This document shows positions 1 through 7,060 of a stretch of 16,273 nt of DNA, piece by piece. Source of the DNA: Christensenella sp. UBA3792 (GTDB lineage: Bacteria; Bacillota; Clostridia; Christensenellales; CAG-138); the NCBI GenBank assembly GCA_002369195.1, contig DFEW01000066.1, positions 51,889 through 68,161 of the forward strand, written 5' to 3'. The first letter of the stretch is position 1. The number at the start of each line of letters is the position of its first letter. A program made the translations under genes and the position numbers. The notes beneath the pieces were generated by a model. It saw nothing but the letters and a program-made list of their open reading frames with translations. It was not told where the DNA came from and made no database searches.

Positions 1-107
1 AGGAGTTCAACGTCACGCGTGAGCGCATCCGTCAGATCGAGGCAAAAGCGCTTCGCAAGCTCCGTCATCCGTCCAGAAGCAAGAAGCTCAAGGATTTCCT
101 GGAATAA
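1..107 (+). CDS. rpoD: RNA polymerase primary sigma factor, C-terminal end (partial)
   Basis: Only the last 34 codons are in the window, read in the frame starting at base 3 and ending with TAA at 105-107. The visible peptide begins [20 protein letters not shown] and ends KKLKDFLE. This is the helix-turn-helix of sigma region 4.2, which contacts the -35 promoter element, followed by the short tail typical of RpoD/SigA. The [10 protein letters not shown] stretch and the RKLRHPSRS ending are near-invariant in primary sigma factors, so the family call is firm. Alternative sigma factors usually lack this exact tail. The gene extends leftwards out of the window, so start, promoter and upstream partners cannot be seen. 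It ends ten bases before a hairpin shared with the convergent GNAT gene. Confidence 0.93.
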   Translation, partial: EFNVTRERIRQIEAKALRKLRHPSRSKKLKDFLE

Positions 108-116
108 GACAAGAAA

Positions 117-140
117 AACGCACCGGCAATCCGGTGCGTT
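117..140. terminator. Shared hairpin terminator between rpoD and the GNAT gene
   Basis: AACGCACCGG (117-126) pairs perfectly with CCGGTGCGTT (131-140) around a CAAT loop. Read on the minus strand the stem is followed by a T-rich tract (the complement of AAGAAAAA at 111-118), which makes a good intrinsic terminator for the minus-strand GNAT gene, whose stop codon overlaps the stem base. On the plus strand the downstream T content is weaker (TTATGCTTTAT), so termination of rpoD there is plausible but less certain. Confidence 0.75.
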
Positions 141-558
141 ATGCTTTATAAGCGAGCATGTTCCCGATCGGAATCGTAAAGCCGAGGGCTTTGTACATCG
201 CAAGGTCGCAGTCCGCGCAGCCGACGGTCATGGACATAACGCCGCTGTTTTCGAACGCAAAGCGGACAAGCGCATCCGCGATGCCCTTATGCCGGTATGC
301 CGGCAGAATAAAGAAGTCCTCAAAGACGCCGCAGGGACCGTAGCAGAACGTGGAAAACGTGATCGAAACGGAGCAGCAGCCGATCAGTTGACCATTCTCG
401 CGGCAGCCGAAGAAAAGGATGCGTTCGTCCTCGATCGCATGCTTCAGCGATGCGAAATCCTCCTGCGTCGGCGCATCCTCGCCGATCGATTTCTTATAGG
501 CAATATGCAGGGGCAGCAACGCATCCGCGTCCGCGCCGGTCAATCGAAACAGTTCCAT
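139..558 (-). CDS. GNAT family N-acetyltransferase
   Basis: A 139-residue protein with the compact GNAT fold, expected to transfer an acetyl group from acetyl-CoA to an unidentified amine. The acetyl-CoA pyrophosphate-binding motif A is visible at residues 86-97 as PAYRHKGIADAL (R-x-x-G-x-A), preceded by the beta-4 strand FEDFFIL. A C-terminal YKALGF matches motif B (residues 122-127). ATG at 558 is chosen because GGAGGTGTGT sits directly before it. The frame stays open far upstream, antisense to trpS, but that part has no ribosome site. The protein is cysteine-rich for its size (seven Cys). It is a single gene with its own promoter (575-603), convergent with rpoD and divergent from trpS. The substrate cannot be deduced. 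Confidence 0.88.
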   Translation of the reverse strand: MELFRLTGADADALLPLHIAYKKSIGEDAPTQEDFASLKHAIEDERILFFGCRENGQLIGCCSVSITFSTFCYGPCGVFEDFFILPAYRHKGIADALVRFAFENSGVMSMTVGCADCDLAMYKALGFTIPIGNMLAYKA

Positions 559-574
559 ACACACCTCCGAATCG

Positions 575-603
575 ATTCTATCACGGATCGGATCGAGAAT
601 CAA
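575..603 (-). promoter_or_regulatory. Sigma-A promoter for the GNAT gene
   Basis: Minus strand: TTGATT (603-598), a 17-base spacer, then TAGAAT (580-575). The -10 is preceded by TGA, giving an extended -10 (TGnTAGAAT). The predicted start is about 568, placing the GGAGG close to the 5' end of a very short leader. It lies back to back with the trpS promoter. Confidence 0.65.
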
Positions 604-614
604 GAAAATCGGTA

Positions 615-643
615 TAGACGAACGGACGGATTTGCGGTATAAT
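615..643 (+). promoter_or_regulatory. Sigma-A promoter for trpS
   Basis: TAGACG (615-620), a 17-base spacer and a consensus TATAAT (638-643). Transcription should start near 650, leaving a leader of only about 22 bases before the trpS ATG. That leaves no room for a T-box riboswitch, which often precedes tryptophanyl-tRNA synthetase genes in Firmicutes. Confidence 0.7.
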
Positions 644-672
644 GCACATAAATCGGAAATCTCGGAGGCAAT

Positions 673-1782
673 ATGAATACTGGGAAAAACATCATTCTGA
701 CCGGCGACCGACCCACGGGTCGGCTGCACCTCGGTCATTACGTCGGTTCCTTGAAGCGCCGCGTCGAATTGCAGAACTCCGGCAAGTTCGATGCGATCAA
801 CATTCTGATCGCGGACGATCAGGCGCTGACCGACAATGCGGACAATCCCGCCAAGATTCGCGACAACATGATTCAGGTCGCGCTGGACTATCTTTCCGTC
901 GGCATCGATCCGAACAAGTCCACGATCTGCGTGCAGTCCGCGCTGCCCGCGCTGCATGCGCTGACCTTCTATTACATGAACCTCGTGACGACCGCGCGGC
1001 TTTCGAGAAATCCGACCGTCAAGGCGGAAATCCAGATGCGCGGTTTCGCGGACGAGGGACTTCCGGCGGGCTTCTTCAGCTATCCGGTTTCGCAGGCGGC
1101 GGATATCACGGCGTTTGACGCAAACGTTGTTCCGGTCGGCGAGGATCAGCTTCCGATGATCGAACAGACGCGGGAGATCGTCGAAAAGTTCAATAAGATC
1201 TACGGCGATACCTTGGTGCTGCCGAAGGCGATGATTCCCGAAAACGAAACGCAGCGCCGTTTGCCGGGCGTCGACGGCAAGGCGAAGATGAGTAAGTCCT
1301 TGGGCAACTGCATCTATCTCTCGGACGATTCGAAGACCGTGAAAAAGCAGGTCAACGGCAAGATGTTCACCGACCCGACGCACCTTCGAATCGAGGACCC
1401 CGGGCATACAGAGGGCAACGTCGTGTTCACATACCTCGACGCGTTCTGTACCGATGCGCACTTTGCGGAGTTCCTGCCGGAGTATGCGAACCTCGATGAG
1501 CTCAAAGCGCACTATCGCAGGGGCGGTCTCGGGGATGGTACCTGCAAGAAGTTCCTGATCAATGTGCTGGAATCCGAGCTTGCCCCGATCCGCGCCGCGC
1601 GCGCCAATTGGGAAGCCGACATCGATGCGGTCTATGACATTTTGCGCGAGGGCACCGAAAAGGCAGTAGAGACCACCAATGCGACGCTCGCGCGCGTGCG
1701 CAAGGCGATGCGCATCAACTACTTTGACGATCGCTCGATCGTGAAGGAATGGGAAGCGCTGCTCAAAGCGGCGAAACAATAA
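673..1782 (+). CDS. trpS: Tryptophanyl-tRNA synthetase
   Basis: A class I aminoacyl-tRNA synthetase that charges tRNA-Trp with tryptophan using ATP in the cytosol. The HIGH signature is HLGH at residues 19-22, inside [17 protein letters not shown], and the KMSKS loop is KMSKSLGN at 205-212. Length is 369 residues against a usual 330-340. The N-terminal GDRPTG and ADDQALTD motifs differ from the SG(I/A)QPSG and VDQHAIT of the B. subtilis and E. coli enzymes, so this belongs to a second TrpRS subtype. ATG at 673 follows GGAGG with five bases between. The stop TAA overlaps the ATG of the next gene (TAATG), so the SDR is probably translationally coupled. The assignment as TrpRS, not TyrRS, rests on overall family resemblance. 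Confidence 0.95.
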   Translation: MNTGKNIILTGDRPTGRLHLGHYVGSLKRRVELQNSGKFDAINILIADDQALTDNADNPAKIRDNMIQVALDYLSVGIDPNKSTICVQSALPALHALTFYYMNLVTTARLSRNPTVKAEIQMRGFADEGLPAGFFSYPVSQAADITAFDANVVPVGEDQLPMIEQTREIVEKFNKIYGDTLVLPKAMIPENETQRRLPGVDGKAKMSKSLGNCIYLSDDSKTVKKQVNGKMFTDPTHLRIEDPGHTEGNVVFTYLDAFCTDAHFAEFLPEYANLDELKAHYRRGGLGDGTCKKFLINVLESELAPIRAARANWEADIDAVYDILREGTEKAVETTNATLARVRKAMRINYFDDRSIVKEWEALLKAAKQ

Positions 1783-2567
1783 TGAAAACGGTATTGCTGA
1801 TCGGCGCAGGCGGGGGAATGGGCTCCGCCTGCGCACGTTTGCTGTTCGAGGAGGGCTACGACGTAATCGGTCTGGATCGCGTCGGCGCATGCGTGCCGGA
1901 CGGCGTTCGGTTCGTTTCGGTCGACGTCACCGATCCCACGTCCGTTGCAGCGGCGGCTGCATCGGTGCGGAATGCGCGCCTTTACGCGATCGTCTATATG
2001 GCGGGAATCTATGATACGGATTCGCTGATCGAGATCGACGAACAGCGCTTTTTGAACATTTTCGAGATTAACGTATTCGGCGCGTACCGCTGCATCAAGG
2101 CGTTTGTCCCGCTGCTCGAACAGAACGGTCGTGTCGTGCTGGTGACAAGCGAGCTTGCACCGCTCGATCCGCTGCCGTTTACTGGGCTGTACGGCATCAC
2201 GAAAGGGACGCTCGAGCAATACGCGTTTTCGCTCGCCATGGAGCTGCAGCTGCTTGGCATCTCCGTTTCGGTCATTCGTCCCGGTGCCGTCAGGACGCCG
2301 CTTCTCAACCGGTCGGTCGAGCGCATCGAATCGTTCACCGCAAACACCGCGCGTTATCCGAATCAGGCGGAGCGTTTTCTGACCGTAACGAATCGCGTTG
2401 AGTCGAAGAGCATTCCGCCGGAAGCGATCGCAAAGACGCTTTCGACGATTCTGCGCGCAAAGCATCCGCGCTTTCTGTACAAGCGCAACGGCAATCCGCT
2501 GCTGAAACTGTACGGCATCCTGCCGAAGCGATTGAAGCTGCTCGCAATCAAAACCTATCTGAAATAA
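1782..2567 (+). CDS. SDR family NAD(P)-dependent oxidoreductase
   Basis: A 261-residue classical short-chain dehydrogenase/reductase. The Rossmann nucleotide-binding motif is GAGGGMG (residues 8-14). Asp32 at the end of beta-2 suggests preference for NAD(H), although Arg33 follows it. The catalytic tetrad is complete: Asn97, Ser123, Tyr137 and Lys141 (YGITK). The usual NNAG motif is YMAG (72-75), a modest departure. RPGAVRTPL (166-174) is the usual post-catalytic PG motif. The C-terminus is basic and hydrophobic (LYGILPKRLKLLAIKTYLK), possibly for membrane association. The ATG at 1782 overlaps the trpS stop by one base and lacks a strong separate ribosome site, which fits coupling. The substrate is unknown, and no functional link with tryptophan charging is evident. 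Confidence 0.9.
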   Translation: MKTVLLIGAGGGMGSACARLLFEEGYDVIGLDRVGACVPDGVRFVSVDVTDPTSVAAAAASVRNARLYAIVYMAGIYDTDSLIEIDEQRFLNIFEINVFGAYRCIKAFVPLLEQNGRVVLVTSELAPLDPLPFTGLYGITKGTLEQYAFSLAMELQLLGISVSVIRPGAVRTPLLNRSVERIESFTANTARYPNQAERFLTVTNRVESKSIPPEAIAKTLSTILRAKHPRFLYKRNGNPLLKLYGILPKRLKLLAIKTYLK

Positions 2568-2570
2568 AAG

Positions 2571-2598
2571 AACGGATCGGGAAGTTCCGATCCGTTTT
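2571..2598. terminator. Bidirectional intrinsic terminator
   Basis: AACGGATCGG (2571-2580) pairs perfectly with CCGATCCGTT (2587-2596) around a GAAGTT loop. It is followed by TT on the plus strand and by a CTTTTATTT tract on the minus strand. It sits between the convergent SDR and M18 aminopeptidase genes and should end both the trpS-SDR and the four-gene minus-strand transcripts. Confidence 0.85.
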
Positions 2599-2611
2599 GC
2601 ATTCGCATGGT

Positions 2612-3919
2612 TCAAAGCAGTTCGATCGCGCCGTTGCCGTCGAGCCGCAGAGCCGCTTCATAGAACGCCTTGCAGGCGCGAATCATGTATGCCGTATCCT
2701 TGACGCCGCCCGTTTCGACTGCGGAGTGCATAGCGAACTGCGCAAGTCCGATGTCGACCGTTTTGAGTGAAACGCGCGTATTGCTGATGCTGCCGAGCGT
2801 GCCGCCGCCGGCTATGTCGCTGCGGTTGGAGAAATGCTGAACCGGCACATCCGCGCGCTTGCAGACCTCTGCAAAGAGCGCTTCGGAAAGCGCGTCGGTC
2901 GCGTAGCGCTGGTTCGCGTTGTGCTTGATCACAACGCCTTCGTTGAGGTGCGGCGCATTCTTTGCGTCGGACAGTTCCGGATGATTCGGATGCATGGCGT
3001 GTCCGTTGTCACACGAGAGCATCAGCGACGCGGGCAGAAGCTCGGACAGTGCACGACCGTTCGATGCCGCGATGCGCGTCAGAACGTCGTTGAGCAACGT
3101 GGAAGCCGCGCCCTGCTTGGTCTCGCTGCCGACCTCCTCGTTGTCGAACAGCGCATAGACGGGGATCGCTTTCGGCGCTTCGGCGTTCAGGAACGCTTCG
3201 AGCGTCGTGTACGCGCATTGCAGGTCGTCGATGCGCGGCGCGCAGAAGAACGCGTCGTCCGCGCCGAAGATCGAGCCGCGCGTGCGGTTGATTACGTAGA
3301 GGTCGAGCGAGACGATTGCATCCGCGTCGACGCCGAGCCGTTCGGCAACGAGCTGCTTCACCGTTCCGGTTTCCTTCGTGTTGGAAAGCAGTGGGAGCGA
3401 ATCGACGGCCTTGTTGTACTTGTAGCCGTTGTTGATCTCGCGGTTGAAATGGATGCATACGTTCGGAATCAGGCAGAGGTCGCGGTCGAAGGTTACGACC
3501 TTCGTCTCAAACGCTGCGCCGCAGCGCACAATCGCGCGGCCCGCAAGGGACAGGGGACGGTCGAACCAGCTCGAAACGATCATGCCGCCGTAGCCCTCGG
3601 TGTTGAGCTTGATATATCGGTCGCAGGCGACGACTTCGCTTTCCGTTTTCAGTTTGAAGCACGGCGAATCGCTGTGGCTCGCGGCGATCATAAAGCCGTT
3701 CGCATCCGCAACCGTTTGGAATGCGATCAGCGAGGAGCCGTTTCGCGTGACGTAATAGCGTCCGCCGTTTTCGAGCGTCCAGGGACTTTGGAACGAAAGC
3801 CGCGTATAGCCGTTCGCATCGAGCCGCTTTTCAACCTCTTTGACGGCGGCGAAGCTGACGGGGCTTGCCTCAAGAAAGTCGAGCAAAGCATTGGTGCAGT
3901 CAAGATCCGATCGATTCAT
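2612..3919 (-). CDS. M18 family metallo-aminopeptidase
   Basis: A 435-residue zinc aminopeptidase of the M18 family (aspartyl aminopeptidase / ApeB type), a cytosolic enzyme that removes N-terminal, often acidic, residues from peptides. The two-metal site is readable: His82 in SHSDSP, the Asp pair 231-232 in APRIDD, Glu261-Glu262 in DNEEVGS, Asp304 in SCDNGHAMHPN, and His398 in AMHSAVE. Length and motif order are normal for the family, with no truncation. ATG at 3919 follows AGGAGG with five bases between. It is the last gene of the minus-strand run, 22 bases after the small membrane protein, and ends at a terminator. It looks like a housekeeping peptidase in an otherwise envelope-related operon, so the link may be incidental. 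Confidence 0.95.
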   Translation of the reverse strand: MNRSDLDCTNALLDFLEASPVSFAAVKEVEKRLDANGYTRLSFQSPWTLENGGRYYVTRNGSSLIAFQTVADANGFMIAASHSDSPCFKLKTESEVVACDRYIKLNTEGYGGMIVSSWFDRPLSLAGRAIVRCGAAFETKVVTFDRDLCLIPNVCIHFNREINNGYKYNKAVDSLPLLSNTKETGTVKQLVAERLGVDADAIVSLDLYVINRTRGSIFGADDAFFCAPRIDDLQCAYTTLEAFLNAEAPKAIPVYALFDNEEVGSETKQGAASTLLNDVLTRIAASNGRALSELLPASLMLSCDNGHAMHPNHPELSDAKNAPHLNEGVVIKHNANQRYATDALSEALFAEVCKRADVPVQHFSNRSDIAGGGTLGSISNTRVSLKTVDIGLAQFAMHSAVETGGVKDTAYMIRACKAFYEAALRLDGNGAIELL

Positions 3920-3941
3920 AGATGCCTCCTAAAAGTTATTG

Positions 3942-4190
3942 TTACTGTTGCTTGTTCACTGCTTTTTTGCGCTTCGGTTTGGTCGCGGAAATCTGCAGAA
4001 GAATGCCGGACGCAAGACACAGAAGCGGAACGATCAGGTACCCGTAGTCGAACAGGAAGAAGTTCCGATATGCGAGAGGCGGAAAGCCAGGAATCAGAGC
4101 GTTCAAAAGACAGCCGATCAGGTACAGGATCGAAACGATCAGCCCCGCATGCGCGAGGATCAGCGTAACCGTGCGCGTGGATTTTCTCAT
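3942..4190 (-). CDS. Small two-helix membrane protein of unknown function
   Basis: I do not recognise a family. The 82-residue product starts with a basic MRKSTR, has a hydrophobic segment at about residues 8-31, a short aromatic loop (YRNFFLFDYGY), a second hydrophobic segment at about 49-68, and a strongly basic tail (KPKRKKAVNKQQ). This predicts a helical hairpin with both ends in the cytosol. ATG at 4190 follows GGAGG (spacing seven). It begins 12 bases after the NAGPA protein gene and ends 22 bases before the aminopeptidase gene. Its own ribosome site and tight packing support it as a real gene, perhaps an accessory subunit of the glycosyltransferase or NAGPA protein. That role is inference only. 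Confidence 0.75.
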   Translation of the reverse strand: MRKSTRTVTLILAHAGLIVSILYLIGCLLNALIPGFPPLAYRNFFLFDYGYLIVPLLCLASGILLQISATKPKRKKAVNKQQ

Positions 4191-4202
4191 GCCGTGCCTC
4201 CT

Positions 4203-5657
4203 TTACGACGGATCGACGATGGCGAGAATGTCGCCGTGCGTGCGATCGTTGTGTCCGAAGATCGTTTTGTTCCAGTACATGCTGGACGAACCGCCGCCGT
4301 CGAGGTTGTACGCCATTGCGTAGCCCTGCTGTTCGCACAGCTTCGAAAGCTCCTCGAACGTCATGCCGGGGGACTTGCCGTTCCCGTGGCTTCTGCCGTT
4401 ATAATCGATCTGTTCGCGCGTGCCAAGCACGACGAGCAGCTGATAGTGACCCGGTTCATAGTAGCCGAGAACGGTGCGCGGATTGCTCTTGCCGAGCGTC
4501 GAATTGAACTTCGTCTTTGCCGTTCCGTCGTCATTCAAAAGCTTCGGTCCGAAGTAGAACGCCTGATACGGGTAGTTCGCAAGGATTTCCGCGTAGTCGA
4601 TCTTGTCCGCCTTGCAGTCGTATACGCGCATCGTCCCGTCGTAGTAGAGCACGCAGAGGTCGGATGTGTAGCGCGACTGCGGTTTGCCGCCGGACGGGAA
4701 AAGCTGTGCCGCGTTGCGGATCACGAGCCCGTCGGAAATCTTGCCGGCGTTGAAGTTGTCGCCGTTGGTCGCGACGATCGCATCGATCTCCTCGGCGTAT
4801 CCCTGCGTCTTGACGTTCTGCTTCGGGTTCAGCCGGTATGCGGTCTTAAAGCAGTTGATGTCGCGCATGTAAATATCCGCGATTTGGTATTCGAGTTTGC
4901 CGAGCTGATAGTGGTAGATGTCGACGGCGGCCTTGTCGCTCGAATAGGAGTAGAGCAGCGTCTTTTGCGTACCGTCCGAGAGCGTTTCCACGACGTTTGT
5001 ACTGTCGTACACCTGCGTCTGCTTTTGCTCGGTGAACTTTTCGACGAACCGGTCGCCCAAAAGTCCCGGAATCGTGCTCGCTGCCGGCGTATCGGTCGGC
5101 GCAGCGCTGTGTTGGGGCGTCGGATCGGATGCGTTCTGCGTTTCGGAAGGTGCAGGCGTCGCTTCCACGGTTGCCGGCTCGGTCGGTTCCGGCGTCGCGG
5201 TGGGGGCAACAGTCGGGATCGGTGTGCTCAGCTGCGCGATGACCTCCTGCTCGTTGACGGTCTCAAGACCGAGACGCATCAAAAGATTGCAGCTGTGCGC
5301 AATGATCACAAGCGACAGCGCAACGAACAGGATAAGATCGACCAGAGCGATCAAAAAGAAACGTCCTTTCTTGAACCGTCTGCCCTTGAACGCGCCTGCA
5401 ACGAACAGCAGGTCATAGAGCAGAACGGCGAGAATGAACAGGATCGGGATCAGGAACGAAAACGACGGCACGATCGGCAGATCGGACTGCTCGATGAAGT
5501 GCAGACGCGGGTTGAAATGATCCAGAATATGATACAGTATGTAGACGGCGGAGAGCACGATCGCAAGATTCAGAAGAACCGACGCAACGATGCGAAGGGG
5601 CTTCCACTTGCTGTTCGGCTTCTTGCGGGACGGATGACCGGTTTGTTTCATAGGCAA
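4203..5657 (-). CDS. Membrane-anchored phosphodiester glycosidase (NAGPA domain) protein
   Basis: A 484-residue protein with three predicted N-terminal membrane helices (about 22-46, 63-88 and 100-122), a Thr/Pro/Ala-rich linker (about 144-195), and a C-terminal NAGPA / exopolysaccharide-type phosphodiester glycosidase domain (about 280-484). Domain hallmarks are NGDNF (298-302), PRTVLGY (393-399) and NLDGGGSSSM (451-460). Family members cleave or rearrange sugar-1-phosphodiester bonds. Here the domain would sit outside the membrane and act on phosphate-linked surface glycan. The start is ambiguous: TTG at 5657 lies seven bases after AAGGA, while the in-frame ATG two codons later (5651) has weaker spacing. 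The gene follows the GT2-GtrA stop codon immediately. Its linker composition closely resembles that of the divergent LCP protein. Confidence 0.88.
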   Translation of the reverse strand: MPMKQTGHPSRKKPNSKWKPLRIVASVLLNLAIVLSAVYILYHILDHFNPRLHFIEQSDLPIVPSFSFLIPILFILAVLLYDLLFVAGAFKGRRFKKGRFFLIALVDLILFVALSLVIIAHSCNLLMRLGLETVNEQEVIAQLSTPIPTVAPTATPEPTEPATVEATPAPSETQNASDPTPQHSAAPTDTPAASTIPGLLGDRFVEKFTEQKQTQVYDSTNVVETLSDGTQKTLLYSYSSDKAAVDIYHYQLGKLEYQIADIYMRDINCFKTAYRLNPKQNVKTQGYAEEIDAIVATNGDNFNAGKISDGLVIRNAAQLFPSGGKPQSRYTSDLCVLYYDGTMRVYDCKADKIDYAEILANYPYQAFYFGPKLLNDDGTAKTKFNSTLGKSNPRTVLGYYEPGHYQLLVVLGTREQIDYNGRSHGNGKSPGMTFEELSKLCEQQGYAMAYNLDGGGSSSMYWNKTIFGHNDRTHGDILAIVDPS

Positions 5658-6824
5658 TCAGGATTCCTTCTTTCGAAACACAAACGAACGCTGCAAAAAG
5701 AACGACAGCGGGTAGCAGATCGTCTGCGAGAGAATGTTTGCAAGCCATGCGGGGATGCCGATGTGCGTGAACAGCTCGATGAACAGCCAGTTCAGCAGCA
5801 GAACGGTGATCGCAACGACGGCGTAGCGAAGCAGATTGCGATCCTTCTTTGTGCCTTCAAACACGAATCTGCGGTTCATCAGGTAGTTGCAGATGCCGGA
5901 AATCACGCGCGCCAAAGCGAGCGAAACCATGCGCAGCACGGAACCGCCGCCGACGAATACGATCGGGTTCAGCGCGATCAGCGTGTTCGCCCAGTTCGAG
6001 GACACGGCACGGTTAAAGGAGAACATCTCCTTCGCAATGGAGAAGCCGCCGAACAGCGCAACCGTTCCGTAGAAGATCACGCAGAAGCTCAGAAAGTCGA
6101 TCAAAAAGCTCAAAAACGATGTCGACATGAACTTCAGAAAAGTCGGTCCGAGGAACTTAAAGATGACTTTATAGATCTTTGCGGAATCGTGCAGCGTGTC
6201 GAAGTGCGACGAACTGTTGTCGTCGATGTAGACGGTTTCGATCGGCACCTCATATACGCCGGTTCCCTTTGTGCAGCAGTGCAGCAGCTGATGAATCTCG
6301 TACTCGTAGCGGTCGCCGCCGAGCGCGAGCATTTCGGGAATGCGATCGACGGAGAACGCGCGAAGACCGGTTTGCGTGTCATACACGTGTTTGCCCGTCG
6401 TCAGCTGAAAGACGCCGCGCGTAATGCCGTTGCCGAAACGGCTGCGGAACGGGACCTTGCCCTGAAAGCGGCGCGAACCGGTGATCAGCACGTCGGGATG
6501 CGCCTTGAACGCCTCGTATACCTTCATGCAGTCGGGCATCAGATGTTGTCCGTCCGCATCGACGGTCATCACACCGTCCGCTTCGGGGAAGTGCGACTGA
6601 ATATATGCAAATGCCGTTTTCATAGCAGCGCCTTTGCCGCGGTTGACTTCGTGCTCCAGGAGCGTCACGCACGGATATGCTTTGAGCGCGTCGAACACGG
6701 GACAGCACGATTCTTTGCTGCCGTCGTTGACTACGACGATGTCAAACTCGGTCTGTTCGGAGAATGCGCGAACGACGCCGAGCAGCTTTTCATCCGGTTC
6801 ATATGCCGGAATAACGATGATCAT
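5658..6824 (-). CDS. Bifunctional GT2 glycosyltransferase / GtrA membrane protein
   Basis: A 388-residue fusion. Residues 1-225 form a family 2 glycosyltransferase of the polyprenyl-phosphate sugar synthase type: IIVIPAYEPDE (2-12), VVVNDGS (30-36), the metal-binding DADGQH (89-94) and QTGLRAFS (151-158). Residues from about 230 to 388 form a GtrA-like domain with four hydrophobic helices, thought to flip or use a lipid-linked sugar. The likely reaction is transfer of a sugar from a nucleotide donor to undecaprenyl phosphate at the inner membrane face. ATG at 6824 is chosen over an upstream in-frame GTG at 6848 because GGGGG lies seven bases before it, and because the promoter -10 box at 6859-6854 predicts transcription starting at about the GTG. 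It is the first gene of the four-gene operon. Confidence 0.92.
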   Translation of the reverse strand: MIIVIPAYEPDEKLLGVVRAFSEQTEFDIVVVNDGSKESCCPVFDALKAYPCVTLLEHEVNRGKGAAMKTAFAYIQSHFPEADGVMTVDADGQHLMPDCMKVYEAFKAHPDVLITGSRRFQGKVPFRSRFGNGITRGVFQLTTGKHVYDTQTGLRAFSVDRIPEMLALGGDRYEYEIHQLLHCCTKGTGVYEVPIETVYIDDNSSSHFDTLHDSAKIYKVIFKFLGPTFLKFMSTSFLSFLIDFLSFCVIFYGTVALFGGFSIAKEMFSFNRAVSSNWANTLIALNPIVFVGGGSVLRMVSLALARVISGICNYLMNRRFVFEGTKKDRNLLRYAVVAITVLLLNWLFIELFTHIGIPAWLANILSQTICYPLSFFLQRSFVFRKKES

Positions 6825-6853
6825 GGATTTACCCCCATAAATATTCACTTTAC

Positions 6854-6862
6854 ATTATAGCA
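6854..6862 (-). promoter_or_regulatory. Extended -10 promoter of the glycosyltransferase operon
   Basis: Minus strand: TGCTATAAT, a consensus TATAAT (6859-6854) preceded by TGn. The -35 region is poor (CTTTCT at about 6882-6877), as expected for extended -10 promoters. The predicted start near 6847 gives a leader of about 23 bases and argues for the ATG at 6824. Confidence 0.7.
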
Positions 6863-6866
6863 CACG

Positions 6867-6896
6867 AATCCGGAAAAGAAAGCTTTTTTTCGGATT
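6867..6896. repeat. Imperfect A/T-rich inverted repeat between divergent promoters
   Basis: AATCC (6867-6871) pairs with GGATT (6892-6896), and the interior AAAAGAAAG / CTTTTTTT also pairs, with two single-base bulges and a G-T pair. It lies just upstream of the glycosyltransferase -10 box and covers its -35 region. There is no gene end on either side, so termination is unlikely. It could be a protein-binding site or simply A/T-rich promoter DNA. Confidence 0.45.
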
Positions 6897-6993
6897 TTAC
6901 CGGTTTTTCACAAGATCGGTGACGATTGCAGCAAAAGGATAGCATGTAATTGCGTTGTTTTTGTAAAATGTTCGTAACGATTCCGTTTTTCCG

Positions 6994-7022
6994 TGGAATT
7001 CTCAGAAAAATAGGAGTACAAT
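6994..7022 (+). promoter_or_regulatory. Possible promoter of the LCP gene
   Basis: TGGAAT (6994-6999), 17 bases, then TACAAT (7017-7022). The start would be near 7029, about 32 bases before the ATG. The -35 match is weak and other placements in this A/T-rich 235-base divergent region are possible. Confidence 0.4.
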
Positions 7023-7060
7023 CTAACGTGAAAACGTATGAACCGAAAGGATCATTTGAA

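Noticed and set aside
644..672. T-box riboswitch before trpS
   Set aside because: The leader from the predicted start is only about 22 bases and contains no T-box or specifier stem.
559..1890. Upstream extension of the minus-strand GNAT frame to 583 residues
   Set aside because: The added part is antisense to trpS and Arg-rich. A promoter and GGAGG place the start at 558.
2834..4168. A 444-codon plus-strand frame opposite the aminopeptidase gene
   Set aside because: It is a shadow of the M18 gene, which has each of its metal ligands in order. It has no family motif of its own.
3939..6860. A plus-strand open frame of 973 codons antisense to the envelope operon
   Set aside because: It is antisense to three complete genes with clear family motifs and their own ribosome sites. 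Its Arg/Val/His/Gln-rich composition is that of an antisense shadow of GC-rich codons.
6867..6896. Hairpin as an intrinsic terminator
   Set aside because: It lies between divergent promoters with no gene ending nearby on either strand.
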